Part shown: positions 55,390 to 64,000 of the stretch, piece after piece
How the letters are laid out: the number at the start of each line of letters is the position of its first letter
How positions within the stretch are numbered: the stretch's first letter is position 1
Assembly: GCA_015231825.1 (NCBI GenBank)
Contig: JADGAV010000025.1
Location: 1-64,000, forward strand
DNA: 64,000 nucleotides
Reading direction: 5' to 3'
Origin: SAR324 cluster bacterium
GTDB lineage: Bacteria; SAR324; NAC60-12
Notes under the pieces: model-generated
Told to the model about the DNA's origin: nothing
What the model saw: the letters and a program-made list of their open reading frames with translations, nothing else
Database searches by the model: none
Program-made: the position numbers and the translations under genes

Positions 55390-56436
55390 TCAGTCAGACG
55401 AAGTTAATTTTAGAATTTCCTCTTTGACCATCGTTGGGGAAATTGAGGTTAAGCAAAGTCGTGTCTCGCTAATTTTGCATTCACCCTTCCCGTTGCGTGT
55501 GCAGGGGCGGCATGGCAAATCTTTTTCCACGAGAACGCTTTTCGGTAAAAATGGGGCGTATCCAAACTCCCTCACGGTCGGTCCAAATATTGTAATTGCA
55601 GGTGTCCCCATTGCTTCAGCGAGATGACCGATGGAAGTGTCGTTGCAAACAACGAAAGAAGCACGACTGAGAAGAGCCGCAGATTCCAGAGGATTCAATT
55701 TCCCGGATAGATCAAAAACAGCATTTGTAAAATACTCTTTCAATTTCTTCGGTTCCTCCTCGTCTTTTCCTCCCACAAGAATAATTTTCCATTTGTGTTC
55801 CAGCAATTCTGAAATTAATGTTTGAAAGTATGCCACTGGCCAACACTTCCCCGGAAACGATGCAGAGGGGCCAATACATATAAACTTTTTTGCCGGCACA
55901 TGATTTTCTTCTAGTAGTCTTTCGATAGTGTTTTTTTGTTCATCGGTGGGAAATAATTCTGTTTTGGGATTAAGGGAATAAGAAACTCGATGCTGCAATG
56001 GTTTCAAAAATCTTTCCCTTTGGGAAAAATTTTTATTCAGCAGATTGATTTTCAGTTGGATCAGGAGAGTTCGTTCCCATCCTTGTTTGTTGATTCTCCA
56101 GATTTTAGGCCCTTTTGTGAATAAAGTGTTCTTTAAATTCCAGCATATCCACCGGCTTCTTAAAGAACGATGAATATCATAAATTACATCATAGGATTGC
56201 TTTTTTAAAGAATTGACTAGTTGGTTTAATTCTTGCCTCGACTCCTGGCGAGAGTGGTATATTGCCTGGTCTATATAGGGATTATTGGCAACAACGCTGC
56301 CGAATTCATATGAAGTCAAAAAAGTGAGATGGCTTTGGGGATATATTTTTTTCAATTCACGAAATACAGGAGTTGTCAGAACAATGTCTCCTAATGAACT
56401 AAAGCGAATAATCAATATTTTGAACGAAGATTGCAT
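55390..56436 (-). CDS. Glycosyltransferase family 9 (heptosyltransferase-like)
   Basis: 348 residues from ATG (a TTG nine codons upstream has GAGG close by and may be used instead). KILIIRFSSLGDIVLTTPVFREL at the N-terminus and VCNDTSIGHLAEAMGTPAITIFGPT near the C-terminus are the GT9 signatures, with the catalytic Asp in SSLGD. Such enzymes add heptose or a similar sugar to the LPS core. CRPCTRNGKGEC and CLTSI near the end follow the usual wording. Confidence 0.93.
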   Translation of the reverse strand: MQSSFKILIIRFSSLGDIVLTTPVFRELKKIYPQSHLTFLTSYEFGSVVANNPYIDQAIYHSRQESRQELNQLVNSLKKQSYDVIYDIHRSLRSRWICWNLKNTLFTKGPKIWRINKQGWERTLLIQLKINLLNKNFSQRERFLKPLQHRVSYSLNPKTELFPTDEQKNTIERLLEENHVPAKKFICIGPSASFPGKCWPVAYFQTLISELLEHKWKIILVGGKDEEEPKKLKEYFTNAVFDLSGKLNPLESAALLSRASFVVCNDTSIGHLAEAMGTPAITIFGPTVREFGYAPFLPKSVLVEKDLPCRPCTRNGKGECKISETRLCLTSISPTMVKEEILKLTSSD

Positions 56437-56612
56437 AGATTTAGAATGATGGAAAAAAACCAAAATCCTCTGCTGAAAAATAGAGAATTGCGATTCGAAC
56501 CGTGTTCGGATGGGAACACTCTAGAAAGGTACAAACATAGAACAAAAGCCCATTTTATGGAAGTTCGTTCAACGAATTCTTAAATTCATTTTTTATCGAA
56601 ACAGGAGAACCG

Positions 56613-56987
56613 ATGGATATCAATGTAGCAAGCAATCAAGTAATTCCTTCGTCACAAGTTGTCTCTCATTCTGAAACAACCCATTCTTCGCATGAAATTT
56701 CGGCAGAGAAAATTCGTGATATCAGAAAAATTTTTGAAGAAGAAAGCCAACATTTACAAGAAACATTAGGCAATGAGGCACATCAGACCATGCTTGTTGC
56801 AATGTATGAGGGAACTGAGAATCTTCTGAACAAAAGAGTGAGTGAATTCGAAATTGTAGAATACCTGGAGACGTTGAAAATCAATGCGCAGGATCTTCAT
56901 AGTCGAGGGGTATCTGAAATTGAATTTCGATCTGAAATACTAAAACAGTCTCAAGATTCCTTATTCAATCTTTTGAAAAACATCTGA
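56613..56987 (+). CDS. Hypothetical helical protein
   Basis: 124 residues, not recognised. The first 27 residues are Ser/His/Thr-rich and likely disordered. The rest is predicted helical and acidic (EISAEKIRDIRKIFEEESQHL; LLNKRVSEFEIVEYLETLKI). ACAGGAGAACC before the ATG is a good ribosome binding site. No signal peptide or membrane segment. It is convergent with pmbA, 9 bases apart. Confidence 0.65.
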   Translation: MDINVASNQVIPSSQVVSHSETTHSSHEISAEKIRDIRKIFEEESQHLQETLGNEAHQTMLVAMYEGTENLLNKRVSEFEIVEYLETLKINAQDLHSRGVSEIEFRSEILKQSQDSLFNLLKNI

Positions 56988-56996
56988 ATTAAAAAT

Positions 56997-58337
56997 TCAG
57001 GTTCCTGCAATTGCCATATTTTCCACTTTAAACGCAGGAGAAAGTATTGAACTTCTTTCATCCACTTCACAGGCGATCATATTGATATTGTTGAGCATAT
57101 CAAGAAAAGTACTTGCAATCGTAAATTCATTGACAGGTTCTGCCAATTTTCCGTCCCGGATCCAAATCCCTTGCGCACCGCGGGAGTAATCGCCAGTGGT
57201 TAAATTTGCTCCTTGCCCCGACATAAAAGTGAGATAAAGTCCGTTTTTGGTGCTGGCAATTAATTCTTCTTCTGTGTAAGGGCCTGGCTCCAGAATAACG
57301 TTGGATATTCCTCCTGCATAGCCGTTGGATTGCGTCTTTAATTTGTTGGCGGAGTAGGTGGAGTACATATAATTTTCCAACACCCCGTCCTTGATCAAAT
57401 TTAAGGGTGCAGCCTTGACACCCTCACTGTCAAAATATCGACTTCCCAGTTTTCCGGGAAGGAGAGGATCGTCTTTCAGTTGTACACAGGAATTGGCGAT
57501 TTGACTGTGCAGTCGGTCTACCAAAAAAGATTGCTTTCTAAAAATATTGTCTCCCATCATCGCTGAAGTGATGCTTCCTAAGAAACTCCTGGCCATTTCA
57601 GGGCTAAACACGACAGGTACTTCCTGACTTTTGGGTTTGATCGCCCCTATTTTTCGGATCGCTCGCTCACAGGTTTTTTCAGAGATCTTTTCAATCGGCT
57701 CCAAAGTTTCATAAAAACGGGTGCAACTGTACCACCCGTCTGTCTGTTTACGAGCAGAATTCTGACTGGATTCGGATTTATCTTCAACAAATGCTGACAT
57801 CCCTCTTGTAAATAAGGACTTTTGATAACCATCAACAAAACCATTTGAATCAGCATAAACCGCTTCTGAAATCAGGTCGGAATAGTAGGCCTGTTCAGTA
57901 TGAAGCCTTTCATCCAAAGCCAATGTTTGCTTTTCCTGGAGAAGTGTCGTTTCAATTTTTTCTGGGGAGAGATATTGCTCAAATTTAGGGTCAAGACATT
58001 TTAGATCAACGTCCGCCCTTCCCTGCAGCGAGGGATTGGGTGGTGTATAATATTCGTCAGCGCTCATGTAGGGAAGGATTTCGACAGTAGATTGCAGTAA
58101 AGGAAGTAATGTTTCCATTCTGAGATCATTGGAAGTCACTGATGAACGACGTTTGTCTTTTGAAACAGTCATGTGAACTCCTGAAGAACCAGATTCTTTC
58201 AGCAGATCAATTTTTTGATTTCGGGCCTCTACCTGAAATGATCTAGTGCACCCAACAGAAACCGTGACTAAATCTGCCCCCATTTTTTGTGCTGCCGCAA
58301 TCAATTCTTTTGCCAACTGCTTATAAGTATCAATCAT
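56997..58337 (-). CDS. pmbA: TldD/PmbA family metalloprotease, PmbA-type subunit
   Basis: 446 residues. PmbA (TldE) acts with TldD in unfolded-peptide degradation and microcin or CcdA processing. SSGVHMTVSKDKRRSSVTSND (in two blocks), SANKLKTQSNGYAGGISNVILEPG and GDYSRGAQGIWIRDGK match the family. The PmbA subunit lacks the HExxxH metal site found in TldD, and none is seen here. TldD is not in the window. Confidence 0.93.
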   Translation of the reverse strand: MIDTYKQLAKELIAAAQKMGADLVTVSVGCTRSFQVEARNQKIDLLKESGSSGVHMTVSKDKRRSSVTSNDLRMETLLPLLQSTVEILPYMSADEYYTPPNPSLQGRADVDLKCLDPKFEQYLSPEKIETTLLQEKQTLALDERLHTEQAYYSDLISEAVYADSNGFVDGYQKSLFTRGMSAFVEDKSESSQNSARKQTDGWYSCTRFYETLEPIEKISEKTCERAIRKIGAIKPKSQEVPVVFSPEMARSFLGSITSAMMGDNIFRKQSFLVDRLHSQIANSCVQLKDDPLLPGKLGSRYFDSEGVKAAPLNLIKDGVLENYMYSTYSANKLKTQSNGYAGGISNVILEPGPYTEEELIASTKNGLYLTFMSGQGANLTTGDYSRGAQGIWIRDGKLAEPVNEFTIASTFLDMLNNINMIACEVDERSSILSPAFKVENMAIAGT

Positions 58338-58481
58338 ATTTGCATTTGAAAAAATGTGAAATAAGGATTATCCCGGAAGAAGGATTGTAAGTTGGTTCGT
58401 ACTGGTTTAAAACTCGGTCTTCTTCCGACCAGTATTCACGAAAATTTCCTTCCACAATTTTTGGAAACGTAAAACTATATC

Positions 58482-60593
58482 ATGCCTCAAAAATTTTTAT
58501 CCAAAAATTTCATTACAATTCTGATTGCTGCAGCCTATCTTGTTTTACACATTTTTGGAATGCTCTACTTCGCGCCTCACAATGATGAAGTGATCTATGC
58601 TCACCTTGCAAGAATTATGAGTGAGGACTGGCAGAAAAATAAGTTTCTTTCTCTGCATGCGATGGGTGAAGATTACTTCGAACCCCTTCAGTTTTGGGTG
58701 ACAGCTCTGACCGTTAATTGGTGGAAGGATCCTTTGCTGGGTGTCCGAATATGGTCTTTGTTCACCGGACTATTGGGATTGATTTATACTCAAAGGCTGG
58801 TTTCATGTGTGTGGAACCATGCTGCTGCAGTTTTTACCGGAGTATTTATCGTTTCCTCTGAGTACTTTTTTTATTTTGGATCTCTAGGGCTGAACGAAGT
58901 CCATTTGTATGGATTGGGCGCGGTGTTTTTGTACTATCTTTATCAGTCTCTGACGCGCAAAAGCTGGAGAAACAGAATAATAGCGACCCTTGTATTGGCT
59001 GCGATGCTTACAATAAAAATTTCAGGTCAATTTTGGGTTGGATTTGCTGTAATAATTCCAGTTTTAGTTGTCACAGTCGAAAGTAGTTCCTTAAACGAAA
59101 TCGTGAATGCCATCAAAAAAATGGGCCTTAGGATGTATGTGACTGTGTTCAGTATTTTGCTGATAGCCTTTGGCATCCACCGTATTGTCATTCCCATTGA
59201 ATACGATATTTACAAAGTTAATTCACAGCAGGCCAGTTATGTGCGAAGCGTGCACGAATTGATGGAAATTCCGTTCATGGAATGGGGCAGCAATTTGAAT
59301 TTTTACATCAACCAGGTGTTTCAGAGAGAATTTTCATTCTTGGCAGTTCCTCTCCTGATCTTCATCGGTGCTGTTGTCATATGGCTTTGGAGAAATCAGA
59401 AGAATCTGCTGTGGAGGTTTCTTTGCTTGGTGATACTCTATTTTGCTTCTTTTGTTCCTTTAATTCTTGTCGCCAAGACTACTGCAATCCGACATTTTGG
59501 GATAGGATTGTACTTTTTTTATATCCTCATCGGAGTTGCGGCCGCTGTCGCTTTTGAGAAACAGAACGGAAATTTCAAAAAAATTTCAATTTCGATATTG
59601 ATTGCATTATTGATCGGTTGGAAAGGATCAACTTCCTACGCAGATCTTTTCCGATGGGAGCAAACCGAAATGGCCGCTCACGAAACCTTGGGATGGGCGA
59701 ATGGGGCAGGAATGAGAGAATTGATTTTCATGATTTCAAATTTGCCTGCAGGGACCGTAATTACTGACGAACGCAGAGGACACCCTGGCACGACGATTCA
59801 TCTGTACAACAGATTTTTTCCTCAGTTGAATTTGGTGGATCTAAATCAGCAGGTGTTCAACAACTTGGAAAAATATTACGATATTGAGCAAAAAAGAGGA
59901 CGCCAATTGTACTTTGTTTTTGATAAAACTAAACTTGGAGGACGCAACTGGGCAGACTATCTCTTCACTCACCAGCAATATTGTGCAACAAAACATGTTG
60001 TTCCTAAGATTTTCCGCGATCAAGAAATGAAAAATACATCAATTGTCATTTGCCAGGCAGGTAATTCTCCAGATAGCAGCGACGAACAATATTACCGAAT
60101 TGCCGTAGAAAAATTAACTGAAAGTATAAATCAGAATCCGAAATTGATGCATAGCTATTTTCAACGAGGAAAACTGTTTGTTGCTTTGAAACAACATCAG
60201 AATGCTATCGAAGATTTATCAAAGGTGATTCAAGAAGAATCCGTTCCAGGGGCATTTTTAACAAGGGGAAATGCTTATTTGGGACTGGGCCTTTATGAAA
60301 AAGCGGTCAGTGATCTAAGCATGGAAATAAAATTCGATGCGGAAAATCCCGTAGTTTACAACAATAGGGGATTTGCCTACAAAATGCTTGAACAGTACGA
60401 TAAAGCAATTGACGATTTTTCAAGAGCAATTAAGATTGACCCAAAATTTCAACGAAGTTATCATCATCGAGGACTTGTTTTCATGGAAACTGGAAAACCC
60501 GAACTCGCATGCAGTGATTGGTACAAGGCCTGTCAATTGGGATTTTGTGATGATTTGCAGAATGCCAAGGAGAAAAGTATCTGTACCCGTTGA
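58482..60593 (+). CDS. GT-C glycosyltransferase fused to TPR repeats
   Basis: 703 residues. The N-terminal part (about 1-400) has about ten membrane helices of an ArnT/PMT-like GT-C enzyme, with APHNDEVIYAHLARIM placing the acidic pair in the first extracytoplasmic loop. The donor would be a lipid-linked sugar. The C-terminal part (about 540-690) carries at least four TPR units (for example PVVYNNRGFAYKMLEQYDKA). In between is a soluble periplasmic-like domain. A GT-C enzyme with a TPR tail is uncommon. It is convergent with the TAXI-like gene, 5 bases apart. Confidence 0.85.
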   Translation: MPQKFLSKNFITILIAAAYLVLHIFGMLYFAPHNDEVIYAHLARIMSEDWQKNKFLSLHAMGEDYFEPLQFWVTALTVNWWKDPLLGVRIWSLFTGLLGLIYTQRLVSCVWNHAAAVFTGVFIVSSEYFFYFGSLGLNEVHLYGLGAVFLYYLYQSLTRKSWRNRIIATLVLAAMLTIKISGQFWVGFAVIIPVLVVTVESSSLNEIVNAIKKMGLRMYVTVFSILLIAFGIHRIVIPIEYDIYKVNSQQASYVRSVHELMEIPFMEWGSNLNFYINQVFQREFSFLAVPLLIFIGAVVIWLWRNQKNLLWRFLCLVILYFASFVPLILVAKTTAIRHFGIGLYFFYILIGVAAAVAFEKQNGNFKKISISILIALLIGWKGSTSYADLFRWEQTEMAAHETLGWANGAGMRELIFMISNLPAGTVITDERRGHPGTTIHLYNRFFPQLNLVDLNQQVFNNLEKYYDIEQKRGRQLYFVFDKTKLGGRNWADYLFTHQQYCATKHVVPKIFRDQEMKNTSIVICQAGNSPDSSDEQYYRIAVEKLTESINQNPKLMHSYFQRGKLFVALKQHQNAIEDLSKVIQEESVPGAFLTRGNAYLGLGLYEKAVSDLSMEIKFDAENPVVYNNRGFAYKMLEQYDKAIDDFSRAIKIDPKFQRSYHHRGLVFMETGKPELACSDWYKACQLGFCDDLQNAKEKSICTR

Positions 60594-60598
60594 AGAAA

Positions 60599-61504
60599 CT
60601 ACAACTTAAAAGATTGCTTCGACACCCGATGGAACGGGTAATTTTTGAAAAGTTGGTTTTTTTGAGGGTCTAGAAATCTAAACAGCACATGGGGCTGAAT
60701 GAGATCGCGCTGTGAAAAGAGAACAGTGAGTACTTTCTCGATGAAATAGGAGTCGGTATCCGCTCGCGCCACCAGGACAGGATAGCTTGTGAGCATTGGC
60801 AGTGGTTGAGGAGTCGATGGGTAAAGATTGTCCGGCAGAAAACTTGTCACTAGCCATGGATAATGCTGCTGATTGCCCGACAAAAGCATTTCATCAATAG
60901 GGATTAAGCGATAAGAGGTATCTGTATTTAATAACTGCCTCAACTCTTTAAGAAGATAGGGGGCCGTCATAAGAAAAAAACCTTCTTTCAAATTTAATAG
61001 GATTTCTTGACTTTCTTCCGAATGAAACCAGTGAAATTGGTCTGGCTTGTAGTTTTGGGAGGAGAGTAACTTACTCCAAGTTGTTACAAAATAGTCTGAA
61101 TTTTCGTGAATATGTATCGTTTTGGGAGTTGAAATTTGAATTTTTTCAATGTCCAGTTGGTGAGAGATTACAAATAATACATTGGGCCAAAGGATGGAAA
61201 TGACTGCAATTTCTGGATATTTAGGGAGCAGTTGATGTGCACTCTTGGCATCAAGAATTGCCAAGTTTCCCTGGAGCAGCTGCAGACGCTTCAAGCGTTT
61301 TTCCGGACTTTTTACAGAAATTGGAACTAAAGAGCTGTTTGTTTTAGAAATCGAGACTTCCCACAATCGTGAGAATTCTTCGGCAAATTGATAGGAGCCG
61401 GATTCTTGCTCTCCTGAAATGATTGAAAAGTGTGGTGCTGCCGGGGAATGGAAAGAAAAAACAAGCCACCCTAGAGCAATTGTGCTCCATTTTTTTATTT
61501 TCAT
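60599..61504 (-). CDS. TAXI-like periplasmic solute-binding protein
   Basis: 301 residues from an ATG that begins a signal peptide (MKIKKWSTIALGWLVFSFHS, cleavage near residue 24). A longer frame starts inside mutM and is rejected. The mature part shows the TAXI pattern: SGEQESGSYQFAEEFSRL, LQGNLAILDAKSAHQL and FVISHQL. TAXI receptors deliver solutes such as glutamate to TRAP permeases. No TRAP membrane subunit is in the window, and divergence from known TAXI proteins is strong. It follows mutM by 11 bases on the same strand. Confidence 0.65.
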   Translation of the reverse strand: MKIKKWSTIALGWLVFSFHSPAAPHFSIISGEQESGSYQFAEEFSRLWEVSISKTNSSLVPISVKSPEKRLKRLQLLQGNLAILDAKSAHQLLPKYPEIAVISILWPNVLFVISHQLDIEKIQISTPKTIHIHENSDYFVTTWSKLLSSQNYKPDQFHWFHSEESQEILLNLKEGFFLMTAPYLLKELRQLLNTDTSYRLIPIDEMLLSGNQQHYPWLVTSFLPDNLYPSTPQPLPMLTSYPVLVARADTDSYFIEKVLTVLFSQRDLIQPHVLFRFLDPQKNQLFKNYPFHRVSKQSFKL

Positions 61505-61515
61505 CGCGGAACTCG

Positions 61516-62334
61516 TTACTGTTGGCAGGAAGCGCAGTAAAAACTGCTTCGTTGTTGTTGAACAATTCGTTGAATCGGCACCGAGCACCGAGGGCATGGT
61601 TGTTCTGCTTTTCCGTATACGTTGAGAAAATTTTGAAACTCTCCTGTTTGTTCATCAATTCTTCTAAAATCCGAAATTGAAGTACCATTTTTTTGAATTG
61701 CCGTGGTCAATATTTTCTGTGTAGAATCAATGACCTTCCGAAGTTCTTTTGCCTTCAATTGGCATCCTTGGCGAAGGGGAGAAATCTGAGCATCGAAAAG
61801 AATTTCAGAAGCATAGATATTTCCAATTCCCGCAATTTTAGTTTGATTCAACAATAGATTTTTAATGTTGCTCGAACTATGAGCGATACACTTTTTTAAG
61901 TAAGGAACCGTCAAACTTGAAGAAAGCGGTTCAACTCCCAGTAAACGCAATTTGTTGCAGTCTGTAAGTGATTCAATCAGTTCCAATGTACCGAAACACC
62001 GCATATCATCAAATACCATTACAATATCCTTGTCCAAAAAAAACCATACGCGGTGGTGTTTTTCAGGTTTTGAAATCAAGGGGCTAACGATGAATTTCCC
62101 GGTCATTCTCAGATGAGCCAAAAGGTAAAGTCCCGGATCAAATTGGAAAACAAGATACTTTGCTCGCCGGGTCACGGATTGAATGCTCCGACCCGCTAGA
62201 CGTTTTTCAAAGGTTTTTGGGTTTAATGGGGCAATTGGAGTATCACGAAACACTTTGACCGAGGTGATTTCCCTTCCTGTCACGGTTTCCTGTAGTCCTC
62301 GAACAACAGTTTCCACTTCGGGTAATTCGGGCAT
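61516..62334 (-). CDS. mutM: Formamidopyrimidine-DNA glycosylase
   Basis: 272 residues. MutM (Fpg) removes 8-oxoguanine and formamidopyrimidine. The N-terminal MPELPEVETVVRGL with catalytic Pro2 and Glu3 after Met removal, LAHLRMTGKF, NKLRLLG, the helix-two-turn-helix region and the zinc finger CPRCSVPIQ...CASCQQ are present. It is 4 bases downstream of the FliF-tail-like gene. Confidence 0.96.
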   Translation of the reverse strand: MPELPEVETVVRGLQETVTGREITSVKVFRDTPIAPLNPKTFEKRLAGRSIQSVTRRAKYLVFQFDPGLYLLAHLRMTGKFIVSPLISKPEKHHRVWFFLDKDIVMVFDDMRCFGTLELIESLTDCNKLRLLGVEPLSSSLTVPYLKKCIAHSSSNIKNLLLNQTKIAGIGNIYASEILFDAQISPLRQGCQLKAKELRKVIDSTQKILTTAIQKNGTSISDFRRIDEQTGEFQNFLNVYGKAEQPCPRCSVPIQRIVQQQRSSFYCASCQQ

Positions 62335-62338
62335 GAGA

Positions 62339-62632
62339 TTAGCTGTGAGATGAATCTTTGAGCCAGTAGCGGATGGTTTGAACTGTGAGCATGGGTGATT
62401 TGCGGGCGATCATTAAGGTGCTGCGGGGGTCGAAATCATTCTCCATGCTTTTGCCTGATGGGATTTGAATTTCTTCATTTGCTTCTTCAAGAGAATAATC
62501 AGCTTCGAGCGCGTGCAATTGCGGCATTGGAGACTTAAGAAAACGAACTGCAGGCCGCATCACAATTGCAGTTAGAAGCATTCCTGCACAGGCAAACAAG
62601 GTTTTAATAATCTCGAGAAAGACTTCTTCCAT
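62339..62632 (-). CDS. Small membrane protein resembling the FliF C-terminal tail
   Basis: 97 residues. One membrane helix (about 6-25) runs into VMRPAVRFL, which resembles the end of the second membrane helix of the flagellar MS-ring protein FliF (often VVRPLVRWL). An acidic linker (LEEANEEIQIPSG) is followed by IARKSPMLTVQTIRYWLKDS, like the FliF C-terminal helix that binds FliG (consensus-like: A...P....IR.WL). The whole ring-building part of FliF is missing. It may be a stand-alone FliG-docking peptide, a relic, or a look-alike. It is upstream of mutM, 4 bases away. Confidence 0.6.
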   Translation of the reverse strand: MEEVFLEIIKTLFACAGMLLTAIVMRPAVRFLKSPMPQLHALEADYSLEEANEEIQIPSGKSMENDFDPRSTLMIARKSPMLTVQTIRYWLKDSSHS

Positions 62633-62741
62633 AACTCAATGTTGATCGTATCTTTCTGTTTGAAATAGCAGCGTTTTTCTATAGTTTTCAATTCAGTCTA
62701 GATGATCTGAGAAAAGGAATCAATGATAATTTGGCAAAGAT

Positions 62742-63710
62742 TTACGCGACTATTCCGACAGTAAATTTTACGGAGGAAATCTGGTCTGGATTGCTTGCGC
62801 CAATTTCACGAGATAGCATTTCTCCGATCAATCCAGTCAGAATAATTTGAACTCCAATCATGATTAGGGTAAGTCCCAGCATCAGGCTTGGGATGTTGTT
62901 GCGCATCCTTTCAATCCCGGTGATTCCTAATATACTGTAATATCCATCAATAGAAAATCCGATCAGAAAAGCAAGCAGTCCAATCGGACCTAAAAACTGT
63001 AGAGGGCGTTTGCGGTAATAAGTAACGAAAAGGACGGTCATCAGATCGAATAATGACTCAAAATATTTGAAATAGCTATATCGAGAAACTCCGTGAAGTC
63101 GTTCATGATTTGCAACAATAACTTCATTCACTCGGTAGCCTTGACTGGCGACAAGAATTGGGATGTAGCGATGGAGAGACGAATAAATGTAGAGGCTTTT
63201 TGCGACTTCTTGCTTCATTACTCTTAGAGGACAATTGAGATCATGAAGCGGGGTCTTGACGAGAAAAGTAATCGCTTTGTTGAATAGCTTGGAAAGAAAA
63301 AATTTCATTTTTGAGCTTTTACCGGTTTTTTTCCATCCAATCGCCAAATCTGTTCCACGTCTCACTTCTTCAATCAGTAGTATTATATCGTCAGGATCGT
63401 CTTGCATGTCGCCATCCATTGTCGCGATCAATTCTCCTTGAGCAAATTTAAAGCCGGCCATGTAGGCCTCTGATTTTCCGTAGTTTCTCTTTAGACAAAT
63501 CATCTTAAAACGGTTGTCTTCCTGGTGAATTTCCTGAAGTCGATCTGAAGTGTCATCAGTGCTCCCATCATTGACAAATAATACTTCGTATTGAAGGTCC
63601 GTTTTATTTAAAGAGTTCCTGATATTACTGATCAATGGAGCAAGATTGGCAGCTTCATTGTATATTGGGATGATGATAGAAAGTTGCAGTGACGATGATG
63701 TGGAGGGCAT
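62742..63710 (-). CDS. Family 2 glycosyltransferase (DPMS/ArnC-like)
   Basis: 322 residues. The GT-A domain has LSIIIPIYNEAANL, EVLFVNDGSTDDT, TMDGDMQDDP (DxD region) and CPLRVMKQEVA. Two C-terminal membrane helices (about 235-260 and 275-300) mark it as a polyprenyl-phosphate sugar transferase. It would make the lipid-linked donor used by GT-C enzymes such as the one at 58482-60593. It lies 84 bases downstream of mnmG. Confidence 0.93.
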   Translation of the reverse strand: MPSTSSSLQLSIIIPIYNEAANLAPLISNIRNSLNKTDLQYEVLFVNDGSTDDTSDRLQEIHQEDNRFKMICLKRNYGKSEAYMAGFKFAQGELIATMDGDMQDDPDDIILLIEEVRRGTDLAIGWKKTGKSSKMKFFLSKLFNKAITFLVKTPLHDLNCPLRVMKQEVAKSLYIYSSLHRYIPILVASQGYRVNEVIVANHERLHGVSRYSYFKYFESLFDLMTVLFVTYYRKRPLQFLGPIGLLAFLIGFSIDGYYSILGITGIERMRNNIPSLMLGLTLIMIGVQIILTGLIGEMLSREIGASNPDQISSVKFTVGIVA

Positions 63711-63794
63711 GAGAATAGGTTGTTTTCGAGTTATCTCCTCCGGTAATAAAACCGTTGAGGTAAAATGTTCGTTAAAAAATGAAAATATATAATT

Positions 63795-64000
63795 TCAAGA
63801 GGCTTTCGCATTAAGCGACTCCCTGTTTTTTAAATAAATTTGCAAAATGCTGATTGCGGCAGGAGTCACGCCGCTGATTCGGCTTGCCTGTCCCAGGTTG
63901 CCCGGACGGTATTCCTGCAATTTCTGAACGACTTCACGGGACAATCCTGGAATGGTTTCATAGCGAAAATGTTCTGGTAATAAAACGTTTTCCAACTGGT
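63795..64000 (-). CDS. mnmG: tRNA uridine-5-carboxymethylaminomethyl modification enzyme MnmG (GidA), 3' end
   Basis: The C-terminal 68 or so residues of Mnm[46 protein letters not shown], the conserved C-terminal domain that docks MnmE. The gene continues beyond the window's end, and the upstream codons read Gln-Leu-Glu-Asn, so no start is visible here. MnmG with MnmE modifies U34 of several tRNAs. Confidence 0.93.
   Translation of the reverse strand, partial: QLENVLLPEHFRYETIPGLSREVVQKLQEYRPGNLGQASRISGVTPAAISILQIYLKNRESLNAKAS

Noticed and set aside
56437-56463. TTG start with nearby GAGG for the GT9 gene
   Set aside because: It may be used, but it adds nine residues outside the family N-terminus; the ATG start is the simpler choice.
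1-64000. CRISPR arrays, insertion sequences, prophage or integrase genes
   Set aside because: No regular repeat-spacer pattern, transposase motif or terminal inverted repeat pair was seen.

Overview
The window is an AT-rich chromosomal segment of a Gram-negative bacterium. An outer membrane with lipopolysaccharide is implied by LpxK, an O-antigen ligase, a GT9 heptosyltransferase-type enzyme, a secretin and an MltA murein hydrolase. Aerobic respiratory metabolism is implied by a 2-oxoglutarate dehydrogenase operon and a CcoP-like cytochrome c. The protein mix looks proteobacterial, possibly of a deltaproteobacterial or SAR324-like lineage, but this is an impression from sequence memory and not a placement. 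No phage, insertion sequence, CRISPR array or toxin-antitoxin module was seen. The window reads as core chromosome with scattered small unknown genes.

Layout. 1-191: 3' end of a 5S rRNA and tRNA-Leu(CAA), the tail of an rRNA operon. 315-3975: a TSUP permease and leuS. 4349-21065: one uninterrupted translation supercluster in which the str, S10, spc and alpha operons are fused on one strand (rpsL-rpsG-fusA-tuf-rpsJ-rplD-W-B-rpsS-rplV-rpsC-rplP-rpmC-rpsQ-rplN-X-E-rpsN-H-rplF-R-rpsE-rpmD-rplO-secY-rpmJ-rpsM-K-rpoA-rplQ). rplC (L3) is missing from between rpsJ and rplD, and rpsD, adk, map and infA are missing from their usual places. 21460-25577: a possible operon of an outer-membrane-like protein, a phosphopantetheinyl transferase, an unknown protein, an alpha/beta hydrolase, a cysteine desulfurase and a 46-residue membrane peptide. 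25594-29315: O-antigen ligase, FxsA, an ITPase and IspH, with a hairpin-rich intergenic stretch at 27609-27691. 29439-34202: a secretin, a small membrane protein, LpxK, peptide deformylase and a DUF192 protein. 34199-38799 (minus): a PhzE-type ADIC synthase, MltA and a pyridine nucleotide-disulfide oxidoreductase. 39096-46711: ModA, cytochrome c, a glutaminyl cyclase lipoprotein, a UvrD/Rep helicase, YbeY, a DUF393 protein, RecQ and DgkA. 46772-52588 (minus): sucA-sucB-lpd. 52859-58337: a DUF3179 protein, a set of very small basic ORFs, secreted unknowns, a GT9 glycosyltransferase and PmbA. 58482-64000: a GT-C/TPR fusion, a TAXI-like receptor, MutM, a short FliF-tail-like protein, a GT2 glycosyltransferase and the 3' end of mnmG.

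How the genes work together. The first third is the ribosome, translation factor, SecYEG and RNA polymerase alpha block, probably transcribed as one unit from the leader at 3976-4348. The rest are mainly housekeeping genes for envelope building (lpxK, waaL-like, GT9, GT2, GT-C, mltA, dgkA), DNA repair (uvrD/rep, recQ, mutM), RNA and protein maturation (ybeY, def, mnmG, pmbA) and the TCA cycle (sucAB-lpd). The items most worth a second look are the missing rplC, an orphan PhzE next to mltA, a stand-alone FliF C-terminal tail gene, an intergenic double hairpin with exposed GGA motifs, a run of tiny basic ORFs with strong ribosome binding sites, and an OGDH operon that looks Bacteroidetes-like.
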